A stretch of DNA of 64,000 nt from the NCBI RefSeq assembly GCF_963924675.1, contig NC_089232.1, positions 55,015,229-55,079,228 of the forward strand, read 5' to 3'. Shown here piece after piece: positions 44,309 through 56,024 of this stretch (positions are counted from its first letter, which is position 1; the number at the start of each line of letters is the position of its first letter). The translations under genes and the position numbers were made by a program. This DNA comes from Phocoena phocoena. Lineage: Eukaryota > Chordata > Mammalia > Artiodactyla > Phocoenidae. The notes beneath the pieces are model-generated. The model was not told the DNA's origin. It made no database searches and saw only the letters and a program-made list of their open reading frames with translations.

Positions 44309-47300
44309 TTTTAAAACACAAATAAAAACAAACCCACAAGTACCCCCTGCTTGCCTTCTTGCAGTTGCTTGTTGCCACCACGTGGGCTGGTGCTGACCCC
44401 TTCGGGAATGGGGGCCTGGACCTCCCCTCACCTGTCCTCCTCCGGGACAGAACTCGGAGAGCGCCCCTCATGCGCTGTTCCCTGGCTGGCCCTTATCTCC
44501 CTGACGCCGGATTCCAGTCTCCCCTCCCCGTTGCTTGGCCAGGCCAGGCCCCCATGCCTCCTCCACCCCAGGCCCGGCCTCTGCTCTGGGGACCAGCGCG
44601 TTGGTTCCCAACCACATGAAGGGAAGGCACGCGGGAAAGCCATAAACTCAAAGGCTGAGTGAGAGGGATGTTTGTCAAAGCAGGACAGATCTGTGGCCAG
44701 GGACGCGGAGGGAGTGTGCCGGGACTTGAGCGGAAGCGGGCATTTCGGGGGAGAGGGGATGAGCACCTGGGAGCTGGCATGGGCAGGGCAGGAAGGAGGC
44801 CCATTAACACTTGGGCCCGAACGCGCTTCCTCCGGCACCTCGGCCAGGGCGCACACAGGCGCGTTTGTCCCGCTTTCACTGTGGCGCTGTGTTCGCAGCA
44901 GCCCCTGCCCCCCAGCCCCAGGTGGGCGGTGTTGCCAGGGCACAAATGCCCTTTATGGATGGGCAGTGCCGGAGGAAGGCAGCACCTCCGTGGACAGTCA
45001 CCACCCCCCAGAATTCAGAAGCGGCCCTGGAGCCTTCTCCCTCCTGGCAGTTGCGAGCACCCAGGGAGCCTGGTCACATGGGGCGGAGGGGCGTGGCTTT
45101 ACCCCCACCGGCGTGGGGGGCCCGTTCATGGGGGTAAATCCCAGGAGAAGCAGCCAGATTTGGAAAACCAGAGTCCCCCAGGTGACTCTTCCTTCCAGGG
45201 CCTGTGCTGGGGGATGGTCCCCTCACCCTGACTGCTGCCTTCTCCTGGGGCTGAGGTGGGGGAATTTCCTCTCTCTGAGGGGTTCTAGGGGGAGGGCATT
45301 GCCCTGGTGAGACCTGAGGAGGAGAGGGAAAGCAGGCAGAGCCCAGTTATCCCGCATCACCCTCTCCCCCACATCCTATGAAGAGTGGGGCTTCATCAAG
45401 CATCCAGGGACAACCTGACCATCCCCTCCATGGAGCGCAGTCCTTGTGAGCCTGGGACTGAATTCTGAGGGGCCCCCGGTGCTCTTGCGACGGCCAGTGG
45501 GCGACAGCAGTCACACATCTCACAGACAAGCCCTCCCGTCAGGCCCCACTGAACTTCCGTCCCCCATTCACACAGATCTTCAAGCCCCTCTCCCCCTCCC
45601 CCAAGCCTTTGGCCCATTTATTCCATTGACAGGTGCAGCCCCGGTGCTGCCTGCCTGTCGGTGCCCCCTAGGGTTGGCCCAAGGACCTGCACCCCCGCCC
45701 CCAAAGGTAGGGTCCGATTGAACCGGTTCTCTGGAGGCCGGGAGGAGGGGAGGAAGGGCGCCTGATTGCTGAGCTCTGCTCCCTGTGCCCATGACGCCAG
45801 GCTCAGCCAGGGTGCAGGTAACCCCTTTCTGTAGAAATCGTCGGCCTCCTTTTATATACGGACAGACTGAGGAGAAGAGGCCCAGCCTTCTGGGGTTTGC
45901 AGTCTAGCTGGGAGCAGGGTCAGGTGGGGGGCTCAAAGTGGGGGACAGACCCACGTGCTGGTGGAGGGGCGACCTCCCTGTGGTGCCTGAACTGAGCCCT
46001 GCCTGGCCGTGGTGCCCTGTGTTCCTGGCACCCCTTCTCTCTGCTGGGCTCTGCATGGTGGGTGGCCCCCGGGGGAGGGAGGGAGGGAGCGAGGCCCTGT
46101 CTTCACTCCTTTCCCTACCCCCTGAAGACCCCCTGTGAATGTGACACCTCTCAGACCACGGCCACCATCGCTGACTCGGGTTTGCCTCCTACCCTCTGTC
46201 CAGGCTGAGGGAAATGTAAATGGAGGGAACATCACGGGCCTTAGTCACAAACCCAGGTTATTTCACATCCTGCAGAGGCAGGGGCACAGCTGGGTGCCCA
46301 GGTACGGACACCCCCAACGCCCACACAGACACAGACAGAAACACTTCCTCCACCCCGACACCCACATCCTCCACGACTCGGATATCCTTGCTGACACTCC
46401 TCGGGCACCGACGCCCTGCCCCTCTGGTACAGACACACAACACCTACACCCGTGCCGGTCCCCGCAGCTATGAACGCACAGAGCCCCCGCCCACGGAAAC
46501 TTTGCTCCACCCACGACCTCAGAGACCCGTATGTGCCACAGCTCCCTTCACAGACAGCCCCTCCTGACTCAGCCACACAGATGAGCTCACAAATTCAGAG
46601 ACTCAGCTCCTCAGAGGCTCTAGAACGCCCGTGTGCACTTGCATAGAGACCCACACTCCCAGGTGCACACATGCCCCAGAACCCTGAGCCACGCCCCTCC
46701 CCTCCCTGCCAGAGGCTGGATGGAGGTCCCTTACTTCTAGTTCATGGATTCTGAAAGGTGCGTGCGTGTGTGCGTGTGCGTGTGTGTGAGAAACAGAGAG
46801 AATCCGCAAGGTGTCGGGCAAGCAGAGTGGAGAGGAAGAGAAGGAAGGAAAAGCTCTGTGAGTCACTTCCAGCTGAACAATGCCACATCTCAGCCCCTGT
46901 GGCCAGGGGAAGGGCACGTTTGTCAACACAGCCAGAGCCTGGCTGCGGGATGGTCAAGGCGGTGGGGATCCCATCCAGAGAGACTTGCCCTTCCCCTGTC
47001 TGCACCTGGGGGCTGTGAACTCAGCATCCCACATTCCCCAACACCTGTGTTGTCTGCGAGGCACCTGTCTCTAGGTGCTTCAGCTGTATTCCTCATCCCT
47101 GACCAAACAAAACTCCAGAGCCCTCTGTTTATCCTCACCATAATTCCTGAGGTCGGACAGCCCCACCACTCACAGCCCAGCCTACTGCTCCTATCTCCGG
47201 GGTCCCTCATTTGCCACCTGACTGCTCCCCGTGAACCCCTCCAGGCCTTTCTTCCGGCTGTGCCCACTGCGCACACGTCCCTCGCGCCTCCACACTCTTC

Positions 47301-47804
47301 CTCTCCATCCTTCAGGCTCCAGCTCCTTCCTGACCCAAACCATGGTTTCTATTCCTTGTTTTCTGGCTAGTCAGAAAACTCTGCAGGGGGATAGTGGCTA
47401 CTCCCTCCCCACTCCCAGTTAGACTCTTTGCTCTAAAGGGCAGGCTCTAGAATTTCTTCTTCTGCCTCCAGACCCCTCTCCCCCTTCCGCCCAGCAGGGC
47501 CCTGGAAACCAGCTAGCGGCCAGCAGCGTTTTGAGAGATGAAGAGTAAGGGATGAGAAGGACAGCAAAGGCAAGGGGAGCTCTTCTTGGGCCTCTGCTCA
47601 CTAGGTGACTGGTTTCCCTCTGGACCTGATTCTCCCCATCCTGCAGCTCACACAGGTTGGGGCAGCGAGGGAGGGAGGATTTCTCACCAGGCCCCACCCA
47701 CACCACGGCCGGAGAGCGGGAGCACATTAGGGCCTTGTCTACTGCGCACCACCTGGGACCCAGGCCCGTGCTGGCTTCGCGTGTGAGCTCGCTTACCCGA
47801 AATA
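44309..47804. other. GC-rich unique intergenic DNA
   Basis: Many overlapping open frames of 100-210 codons on both strands arise from GC richness. None has a recognisable domain. Low-complexity spots: a CACAGACA-rich stretch (46300-46345) and a GTGCGTGTG stretch (46757-46795). No gene is supported. Confidence 0.45.
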
Positions 47805-47930
47805 GCCTTATGACGGGGGTTGCTCGTTGACCTCAGTTTACAGTTGAGGAAGCTGAGGCTTCGAGAGGCTGGATAGTTGCCCAGGTCACCCAGCTGGTAA
47901 GTGGCACAGCCCCAGAGCCTGTGTACCCCC
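47805..47930 (-). mobile_element. MIR SINE
   Basis: 'gacctcagtttacagttgagg', 'aagctgaggcttcgagagg' and CACCCAGCTGGTAAGTGGCA are reversed MIR. Confidence 0.88.
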
Positions 47931-48849
47931 CGTGCTACCATCCTGCCCCTCAGCAGCATCGCCTCTTGTCCCCCGTTTGCCCGCTGACCCTCACTGGTGT
48001 CCGACTTTGAACTTTTGCTCTGCTTCGTCTGCCTGAAACTCTGCTTGTTTCTGCCCCTAACCTCACCCCTTTGCCTGACTGTGGCCCGTGGAGCAGAATG
48101 AAGTCCGCCTGGGGTTGAGGGCAATGCTAGTTGCTACTTCTCATAGGGAGCCAGGCTTAGCACACATTTGGGTGTGGAAGGCTTTTTAAAAATCTGGGTC
48201 AGAAGCCAGATGGAGACCTGTCCTTCCTTTTCCTCGGCACCAACAGGGCTGTGTTCACCAGCCCTGCAGCCTTCTTTCTGGCTCGCTGTTTCACACACTT
48301 ACACAAATACACACACATGTGGCATAGCAGACTTGTGTTCAGAGCCTGCACAAGCCCCGTTGTAAGCGATGATGGAAAAAACAGGTAATGGGCTCTGGGA
48401 AATGCATAGGGCAGACTCTCCTTGTGGTACAAACTCAAGTGTGTGATCCCAGCCCACAGAGAGCATGTAATTATTTGGTCATAAATCACACTCCAACCCC
48501 AATGGTTGGAATCGCATTCCTTCCCGTGCTCCCTGCCGGACCCACAGTGTCTCGGTGTCGGATATGAAATATGGTTGTGATTTTCATGTCTAACCAAAGT
48601 CAAGGCTGATTCCTCCAAAGAGCGCAGTTTCACTGGAAGATAAAGACTGACCCAGATTCTTGTGTGTTGATGCTGTGGAGGAGAAGGAGTTTTCAGGAGA
48701 GGAGAGAGATGGGCACCCTTTGGATGGGGGAGAGGTGGATTCTTTGCCAAGGGGGCTTTGGGTGGCCCAGCTGCGAGTGGCTGATAGCACAGCTGGGGAT
48801 GGCCCTCACCCACCTTGTGTGGCCTTCACGACACAGAGTTAGGAACACG
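47931..48849. other. Unique intergenic DNA
   Basis: No gene or clear repeat. Confidence 0.4.
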
Positions 48850-49205
48850 AGCCTGGTAGGATGGCACTTCACAATACCACCTTGAAGTGAGTGTGGCCAA
48901 GTGACCTGCTTTGGCCAATGAAATGTGATTGATATGTGCCGCTTCCGAGTAGCAACAATGAGAGCTAAGGTGTGAACCCTCAATTCCCCTTCTGGCTGCC
49001 ATGGTGATTGTGAACAATGATGTTGATAGAAGCTTCCTTCAGCCTGGGTCCCTGGGTGAGGAGAGCGTAGCTCAGAACCCTCCAGGTGATCTACAGTGTT
49101 CATATGGCATGAGAGAGAAATGCATCTTGACTGTTTTAAACCACTGAAATGTTGGGATGTTTGTTACTGCAGCATAAACTAGCCCATCCTGTCTGATACG
49201 CCTAT
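48850..49205 (+). mobile_element. MLT1-type (MaLR) LTR remnant
   Basis: 'gctttggccaatgaaatgtg', 'tctggctgccatggtgattg', 'cagcctgggtccctgggtgag' and the end 'actagcccatcctgtctgat' follow the order of an old mammalian solitary LTR. No internal retroviral sequence is present. Confidence 0.85.
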
Positions 49206-49604
49206 CTTACAGGGTGGACACGAGGATTCATAATATAATGCACGTGAAGAACTTAGCTAAGTGCCCCTAAATATGCTGCTTCCTCTTCCTCCTTCTCTTC
49301 CTCCTCTTCTTCTGATGTTATTTCCCTTTTTATGCAACTTTGAGCCAAGTCACAAAAATTGACCCAGGTCCACTAAATGTCTGGGATAGGAACACAAAGT
49401 TCGGGAGGGAGGGCAGATAGATAATGTGAGAAACCGTCACATGGTACACTGATGTTACATTACCAGTATGAGTCCAGAGCTAGGTGAGCCCAGGGGAGGG
49501 AGTGATAAGTCTATCGGGGTCCTCAAAAGTGAAATCTGAACTAGATTTTTGAGAGGCTGGTTTGATTTCTTCAGACGGAACAAAGGGAATGGTGTGGTCT
49601 GATT
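49206..49604. other. Unique intergenic DNA
   Basis: A short TTCCTC-rich tract at 49280-49312; nothing else recognised. Confidence 0.4.
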
Positions 49605-49785
49605 GTGAGGGCAGCTGCCATTCACGATCTGCTACATGCCAGACACTGAATCAGGCACTCCAGCCAATTCTCCCCAATCGTCAGAGCAATGACAAAATCC
49701 ATGCTGTGTGCTATCGTTATGCCTATTTTATAGATGAGAAAACTGAGGCCAGCGAGGGCAGCTGGTAAATGGCAGGCAGCGTGCG
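49605..49785 (-). mobile_element. MIR SINE
   Basis: 'tgctacatgccagacactga', 'cctattttatagatgagaaa' and 'gggcagctggtaaatggcagg' are reversed MIR. Confidence 0.9.
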
Positions 49786-49854
49786 TGCACAGATACAGAG
49801 GTGCGGCAACTCCTGAGCAGCCTTCAGTCTTGAGCCTTCCAGAGGGCCGCGTTA

Positions 49855-50260
49855 CAACTCCAGGGAGATCGATCTAAGAATGTGATCCACACTCCACTCT
49901 GTGGCCTGGGAGACGTTTCCAAAACACGGCTCTGGGAAAGTCACACCGCTGCTCACCAACTCACTGCGGCTCCCCACTGCGTTCTCCATGAGGTCTGGCG
50001 GTCTGGCGGGCTCCTTTGAGCCCCACCCGAAACTTTCCAGCATTGTCTGCGGGTACAGCCATTCACGTTCCCAGGCTTCTCGTCTGTGCCTGAACATTTC
50101 CTGCCATTTTCTGCCTCCTGGGTTTTGCTCAAGCATTTGTTTGGAATGCCCTTTCCCTATATGTTCACCTGCCTGAGGCCTACCTTTCCGGCAGAGTTCA
50201 GTCCAATCTCTGCCTTCTCTCTCTGGTCTAGGCATCCCTCCCTGCTGGAATTGAGCCTTG
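49855..50260 (+). mobile_element. L2 LINE fragment
   Basis: 'ctcaccaactcactgcggctc', 'ttggaatgccctttccctat' and 'gcagagttcagtccaatctc' follow L2 order. Confidence 0.7.
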
Positions 50261-50479
50261 GGGAGTGTCGGTGGGGTTGATTTGATCTGGTTTGAATGAT
50301 AGGGTGAGAAAAGGTGGTTCCATTGGGGTGTACGTATTTGCTGATATTTACTACGGAGATTTTCAGTAGTGCATGTGTAGGATTTATGGATATATATATA
50401 AATATATTAAAGGTGTGTGCTGAGAGTTGTTTTTTACTGATAGCAGCACTTAAGCAAGTCTGGAGACCACTGCCATATA

Positions 50480-50635
50480 GACTACCACCTGCAGTAGAGG
50501 TTTGTCGTTTACTGGCTGTGTGACGTAGGAAAGTTACTCGACCTCTCTGAACCTAAGTTTTCCTGTCTGTAAAATGGGGAATATCTCAGTTCCTACCTTA
50601 TGGGTTAGTGCAGGCTCCATGAAATAAAACTGTAA
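50480..50635 (+). mobile_element. MIR SINE
   Basis: 'ttactggctgtgtgacgtagg', 'ctctctgaacctaagttttcc' and TGTCTGTAAAATGGGGAATA are the MIR core. Confidence 0.9.
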
Positions 50636-51093
50636 AGGAAATGAGGCCTCCAAGATGTGTCCTGAGACTCAGCCTGAGGATGTTCAGGCTGCCGGTGGGT
50701 CCTGGTGGGCGACACGGAGGAAGGAGGGGTGGAGGTGGCCCCTGTTGATGGGGACTCTGTGGCTTGGGCAGGCTGGGCTGAGACAATCCCAGTGGTGTCT
50801 GATAAAAGGCAGGGGCTCTTCTCTGTCAAATAAATATTATAAGAAAAGGCTGTCTCCAGGGAACGGCTCCCTCCCGTTCCCCCCTTGAGGGCCAAAGTCC
50901 CCAGGGGCCAGTCTGGAGTCTCCTTTTATGTGACTGTAAAGTAATCCAGGGCCTGGCAGGGTTGAGGCTGGGCGGGCACTGACTCGCAGGGCGGCATTGA
51001 TGCGGTCAATGATTACCTTTTATGCCTAGCCATAAAGGCAACGGCCCAGCTCTCTGGACAATGCCCCCTCCAGACAATGCCCCAGGAGGGTGG
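50636..51093. other. Unique intergenic DNA with an inverted AT-rich motif
   Basis: CCTTTTATGCC (51016-51026) and GCCATAAAGG (51029-51038) form an imperfect inverted pair around a 2-base gap, in non-repetitive DNA. No gene. Confidence 0.4.
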
Positions 51094-51132
51094 GTGCGTG
51101 CGTGCGCGCACACACACGCACACACACACACA
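51094..51132. repeat. (GTGC)n-(CA)n microsatellite
   Basis: GTGCGTGCGTGCGCGCACAC continues as CA with one CG. Alternating purine-pyrimidine throughout. Confidence 0.9.
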
Positions 51133-52534
51133 GCTGCTGTCCCCGCCTAAGATCTCTGAGGACATCCTCAAAAGGCATCTCTGTCTCCCCTGAGTGGTCC
51201 CTGGAGACTTGGCCCAGGAGCTAAGGGAGTCTGGGTGGCGGTAAGTAGGACCTAGTGAGGTTCAAGACACAAAAGCGCTACATCCAGGGCCCCGGGGCCT
51301 GCTCCAGGTGGTTCTATGCAGGGGGGCAGCGTTTTCACCCAGACTCAGGTACCACGTCTCAATGGGAAGATGGGTTTTCTAGGACCAATCAAAGTCCATT
51401 CCCAGTTTACAAGTGATGCAGTTGAGATCTGGGTGCACAGCGACGTGCCCAGGGGCCCGGGGAAGAAGACAGTGGCCCAGCTGGGAGTAGGACCCTGGTC
51501 CTCTCTGACATCACCAGACCGAGGGCGTCCAGGTGGGAGTGTCAGGTGTCAGGAAAGGTTTGGGTCACTTCGCAGAGAAGACGTCTCGCCTGGGGCTCAG
51601 AGGGGAGCTGGGAAGGACCTGAGGGCCTGGCCTTGAGGCTAATGTTGGGAAGAGACGAAGAATGACCCCCTCGAGTGCCCGTGGGCCACATGCAGGGCCA
51701 GCTGTGCTCACATAAACCACTTCCACGGCTTTCTCACCCTGTCCTGGTGGGTATGCACCCCGCCCACCTGCAGTGGGGAGGCCGGCTATAAGGGGGCAGG
51801 GCTGGGGCATAGATGGCCAGATTAATATTCCACCTCTTGGGCTGATGAGGTGCAGGAACCTTTGTCCTGGCAAGAGGCTGGAGGAGCAGGGACAGCAGCC
51901 CCTGGTAGGGGGTTCTGGCAGTTCAGGTGCCCGGGGCATCACTGCAGCGTGCCTGAGACTGCAGGTCAGACGGCCTGGCATCGCTCTCCTCTCCTGGCTG
52001 AGGGGAGAGCGTTGCATTATTGTATTGGGGGGCATGGTGGGGATGAAAAACTACATGGGGCATCTCTCGGACGAGTCACACAAGTCCGGCTGCTATCTTG
52101 AGGAAAGAGGGCTGTTATTCACAGCAGTTATAAAATGCTTCGTGGAATCAGAGTGAAGTTGCTTTGAGCCTCAGCCAGAGTGCTCCAATCAACCTTTGGC
52201 TCTGATAAAGATAAGCGGACCCAAGGTGATAACACACAAACCAGAAACTGTCAACAGGTGCTAATTAGGGCACTGGGTGCCGAGCCACACCCACCACGCC
52301 TGACCTGGGGAGAGAAATCTCAGGTGGGGAGCCAGGGCTTGATCTGGGTGGGGGAAGATATGGGCTCATTACTGTGTCCAGCCTCATTGCCTTCTTGTCA
52401 CCTCCTCCTTCCAAGAACTTCTCCACCCCCATCCCAACACCCACCCCTGCCTACCTGGCATTACATAACTTAAGACGAAAGAACAAAATATATTCGAACA
52501 TCGTGTAATAAACCACGATGACCATGATGTAACA
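51133..52534. other. Unique intergenic DNA with a GATA-motif triplet
   Basis: No repeat recognised. The part 52100-52260 includes three GATA motifs and a CAGGTG E-box. No gene is supported. Confidence 0.4.
52202..52233. promoter_or_regulatory. Three GATA motifs in 32 bp
   Basis: CTGATAA (52202-52208), AGATAAG (52209-52215, the strong WGATAR form) and GTGATAAC (52226-52233) lie on the same strand, followed by CAACAGGTG (E-box) about 20 bases on. Candidate GATA-factor enhancer; unproven. Confidence 0.4.
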
Positions 52535-52640
52535 CGGTGGAAAGAGTCCCGAAATGGGAGCCGAGAGACCCAGCTCTCCGTCTTGCTCTGCGTAACCTTG
52601 AGCCAGTCATTTCTCTTGGAACTCAAGTTCCCTCCGCCAC
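52535..52640 (+). mobile_element. MIR SINE fragment
   Basis: 'gagacccagctctccgtcttg' and 'cgtaaccttgagccagtcatt' follow MIR order. Confidence 0.65.
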
Positions 52641-53025
52641 CCCTGCCGCTACCCACCTGCCCGCACAACGGGGGCTGAAAATGGGGTCCCGGTCAGGTCT
52701 CAAGTTCATGCTCTTCTGCCGCAAAACACTGCAATCTGTGAAGCGCACAAAACACGTCGCTGGTGCCACCCAGCAACGCTGGGGTGTGCGTGACACTTGA
52801 CAGAGTCACAGATCCATCTGCGGGAGAGGGAGCCCTGTGGAGGGCTCCGAGGCGTGGACAGTTCTCAGGCCTCCTGGAATCCCTCTCTCTATCTGAGCCA
52901 GAGGTCAGCGGGCCTGCTGCCCGCTCTCGGGGCACTTGGGGGCTATTTTTAACTGGTGCCCCTTAAATAAACATGGCATTGGGCTGATGGTTCATTACCC
53001 TCCCTCCCCTGCACTCCCCAACCAT
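52641..53025. other. Unique intergenic DNA
   Basis: No gene or clear repeat. Confidence 0.4.
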
Positions 53026-53043
53026 TGTGTGTGCGCGCGCGCG

Positions 53044-53084
<41 letters not shown>
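53026..53084. repeat. (TG)n(CG)n(CA)n microsatellite
   Basis: TGTGTGTGCGCGCGCGCG is followed by CTCACACA and a long CA run. Alternating purine-pyrimidine and largely self-complementary. Confidence 0.95.
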
Positions 53085-53086
<2 letters not shown>

Positions 53087-53627
53087 AAGCGGCTGCTCAG
53101 AGGTGACTCAGGGTGCTGAGTCGGGGATCCCAGGCTTCAGGTCCACGCTGAGCTCGCTTGAGCTGGGGGACTTGCTTGGGGGACCAGCACCACCCCTGTC
53201 CCAGGTTCAGCCCAGCCCAGATTCTACTACTCAGCAGCAAGGGCCAACCTGAGAGCAGGGCAGGAACTTGCCACTCTCCCCGGGGAGCTGGTGTGAAAGG
53301 TGTGGTCAGGGTTTGGGCAGGGATAGATATGGAGAGGACGAGAGGAGGAGGGAACCGGCCAGGGAATGGGATGAGGGCCCGCTCAGCGCTGGGCAGGGGG
53401 GCAGGGCGGTGACTCAGACCCAGGCCCGCCCACAGCTCTCACAGGGCCCATGACACAGGAGGAGGCCAAACATCAATGCCTCGGGGCTGAAGCAACAGCC
53501 TCCACACAAATCACTCCAGGGGGCAGTGGCTCTAGGCTGGGGGCAGTTTCTCCTGCCAGGGCCAGTGGGAGGAGAAGGGAGAGTCCTAGGAAGGTGGTGC
53601 CCAAAGTGAATCTTGAAAGATGGGTAG
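53085..53627. other. GC-rich unique intergenic DNA
   Basis: No gene or clear repeat. Confidence 0.4.
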
Positions 53628-53790
53628 AAATGCATCACTCCTTAACCTCTCTCAGCTGCAGTTTCCTCATCTGAACAATGGGTATAATTAATGGTACTTT
53701 CTTCCTAGGCTTCTTGTGAGGATCAAATGAATGAAAATATGTAAAACTCTTAGTACGGGGCCCAGCTAATAGTCAGTGCTCGAGTGCTGA
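53628..53790 (+). mobile_element. MIR SINE
   Basis: CTGCAGTTTCCTCATCTGAA, 'cttgtgaggatcaaatgaatg' and 'taatagtcagtgctcgag' are the MIR core and tail. Confidence 0.88.
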
Positions 53791-54203
53791 CAGCTGACTT
53801 TAGATCAGGAAGGTAAGTAGGCAGGGCGTTTCAGGCAGAGCCAATGGCATGTACATGGAGGTGAAAACAAAAGAAAATGGCATGCCCCAACCCAACCCAA
53901 AGCAGTCCGGCAGGTCCTGGGAAGCAGTGTGGAGCTACAGCCCGTGGATCTGTGTGCTGGGGCGGGAGCCGGCTCCGTGAAGGTGTCGGGCTGGCCAAGC
54001 AGCCGTCGCCAAGTCCAGGCCAGGGAACGGGGCGCCCAGCAAGGCAGAGCCGGGTGGGGAAATCTCCCAAGGCTGGATCGCTGTGGCCTGATCTCAACTT
54101 CCAAGGGTTGAGTTAGGGGCCAAGGTTTTGTAGGACTTGGATACTCTTTCCAAGAGTCTGTAGTAGTGCGGAGGAGACCTTGAGGAGTTGCAGAGGAAAC
54201 TAG

Positions 54204-54205
<2 letters not shown>
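53791..54205. other. Unique intergenic DNA
   Basis: Possible L2-like phrases ('gcatgtacatggaggtgaaaa') but no firm repeat; no gene. Confidence 0.35.
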
Positions 54206-54266
<61 letters not shown>

Positions 54267-54267
54267 G
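54206..54267. repeat. (GT)n(GA)n compound microsatellite
   Basis: About 21 GT units pass directly into about 10 GA units. Confidence 0.95.
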
Positions 54268-55698
54268 AAAGAGAGAGAAGACTGTAGGGTTGGGGCATAT
54301 GCAAGGGAGCAGGCCCCCTAGGCAGCCAGGATTTGCACCTATTCTAGGGAGGTAACCAGCGGCACAGGCCCCTTTCCCAGGCCCCCAGCTCTTCAGTACC
54401 AGGAGGTGCCGGGGCCTCCGCGGGAGAGGCCAGGAGGCCGCACCCCACACAGGTTGTTCTGGTTCAGCCCAGCACCTGCCCTGTTTCATCTCTGGTCAGA
54501 GCGTGGCTGGGTGTGAATGGGTGTGTGTGTACACATGCGTGGCATTTCTAGATCAAAGAATGCTCAGAAGGTCTTGCTAAAGTTCAGGCCAGTGAGGAGT
54601 GAGGGCCTGGCCTATCTCCTCAGGCCCTGCCACAGGGACAGCGCCTTCCCACCTAAATCTGCTGGGCCTTGGGCCCAGCGGGAGCTGACGGGCCTCTGAG
54701 TCAGGCTGAGTGAGCCAGGAGGAGGGGCTGGAAGTGCCAGGCCGAGGAGGAGCTGGTTAGTCATTCGCCGAGTAGCAGGCAGCACACTGAGCTTCGGGTG
54801 GGGGGCAGTGTCGCCGGGACTTTCCTGCCACTGAAACGACAGCCAGGGCGGGGGGCCAGGGGTCAGGGGTCAGGAGTCAGGATCGGATGTGCTCTCCTGA
54901 GCAGCTGGAGGAGGTCCTGGAGGTGAATCCAAGGCTGGTGCCTGAGCACAGGGCCAGGAAGGTCTTTGGGGATTTGCTGCAGGCCCATGTCGCTGACAGC
55001 TCATGGGAGGGCTGCACGTCCATCCATGCGACACGATGAGCTATCAGAGGAAGGTTCACAGCCCCCGGCACACGGCTGGGCACACAGGAACACACTCGCT
55101 GGTCATGGGGTGGGACTGAGCAAAGCTGGTGAAAAAAAAGGTGCTGGAGGCCTGAACTCCGTTGAGAGGCCAGAGGCAGCCCCAGTAGACATGCCAGGAT
55201 GAGGAGGAGCGCTCTGCGGGTCTCACATCTGCCAAGGCCTCTGCCACGGAGAAGGGCACAGCCCTGAGGCCCCAGGGCCACGCCAAGCCTTCTGGCCCCA
55301 ACATGCAGCTTTCCATGGGACTTCTCAGCTTATCCCAATTCTGGCTGCAAGAGGCCCCGTGGAAAAATCTCCCCTGAAAGAAGCTGCCTTTGAGATTTGC
55401 AGAAATGCTGGCCCGGGGCAGAACCAGGGTGGCAGTGGAAGGGAGAGTCATAGGGTGTTATATTCCAGAGTAGACTTGAACCCAAACTGGGCCTGATGCC
55501 TGGCTGTGGAGGAACCAGGAGGTCACAGATGTGCCTGGCAGCACCAGAATGAGGCACTCTGTGTGTGCGTGTGTGTTTGCGTGTGTGAGACACAGGGCTA
55601 GGAATGACCTGGAATGTCATGTGTCCATGCCCCTAGTGCCAAAGGCAGCCTGGACCAAGTAATCTCAAGTTTACTTAAAAAAAAAAAAAGTTTATAGT
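54268..55698. other. Unique intergenic DNA
   Basis: Tandem 'ggggtcag' units near 54858-54880 and a GTGTGCGT stretch near 55560-55590. No gene. Confidence 0.4.
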
Positions 55699-56022
55699 GG
55701 GCTTCCCTGGTGGCGCAGTGGTTAAGAATCGCCAACGCAGGGGGCACGGGTTTGAGCCCTGCTCCGGGAAGATCCCACATGCCACGAAGCAACTCAGTCT
55801 GTGCGCCACAACTACTGAGCCTGCGCTCTGGAGCCTGCGAGCCACAACTACTGAAGCCCGTGCGCCTAGAGCCCGCGCTCCGCAACAAGAGAAGCCACAA
55901 CACTGAGAAGCCCGCATACCGCAAGGAAGAGTAGCCCCCGCTCACCGCAACTAGAGAAAGCCTGTGTGCAGCAACGAAGACCCAACGCAGCAAAAGGTAA
56001 AAATAAATAATAATAATTTTAA
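55699..56022 (+). mobile_element. CHR-type SINE (long form)
   Basis: It begins GGGCTTCCCTGGTGGCGCAG and ends in AT-rich 'aaaataaataataataattt'. A clean target-site duplication is not evident. Confidence 0.9.
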
Positions 56023-56024
56023 AG

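Noticed and set aside
44309..45310. Plus-strand open frames of about 190-210 codons
   Set aside because: GC-rich sequence lacks stops by chance. The overlapping frames are mutually exclusive and unlike any known family.
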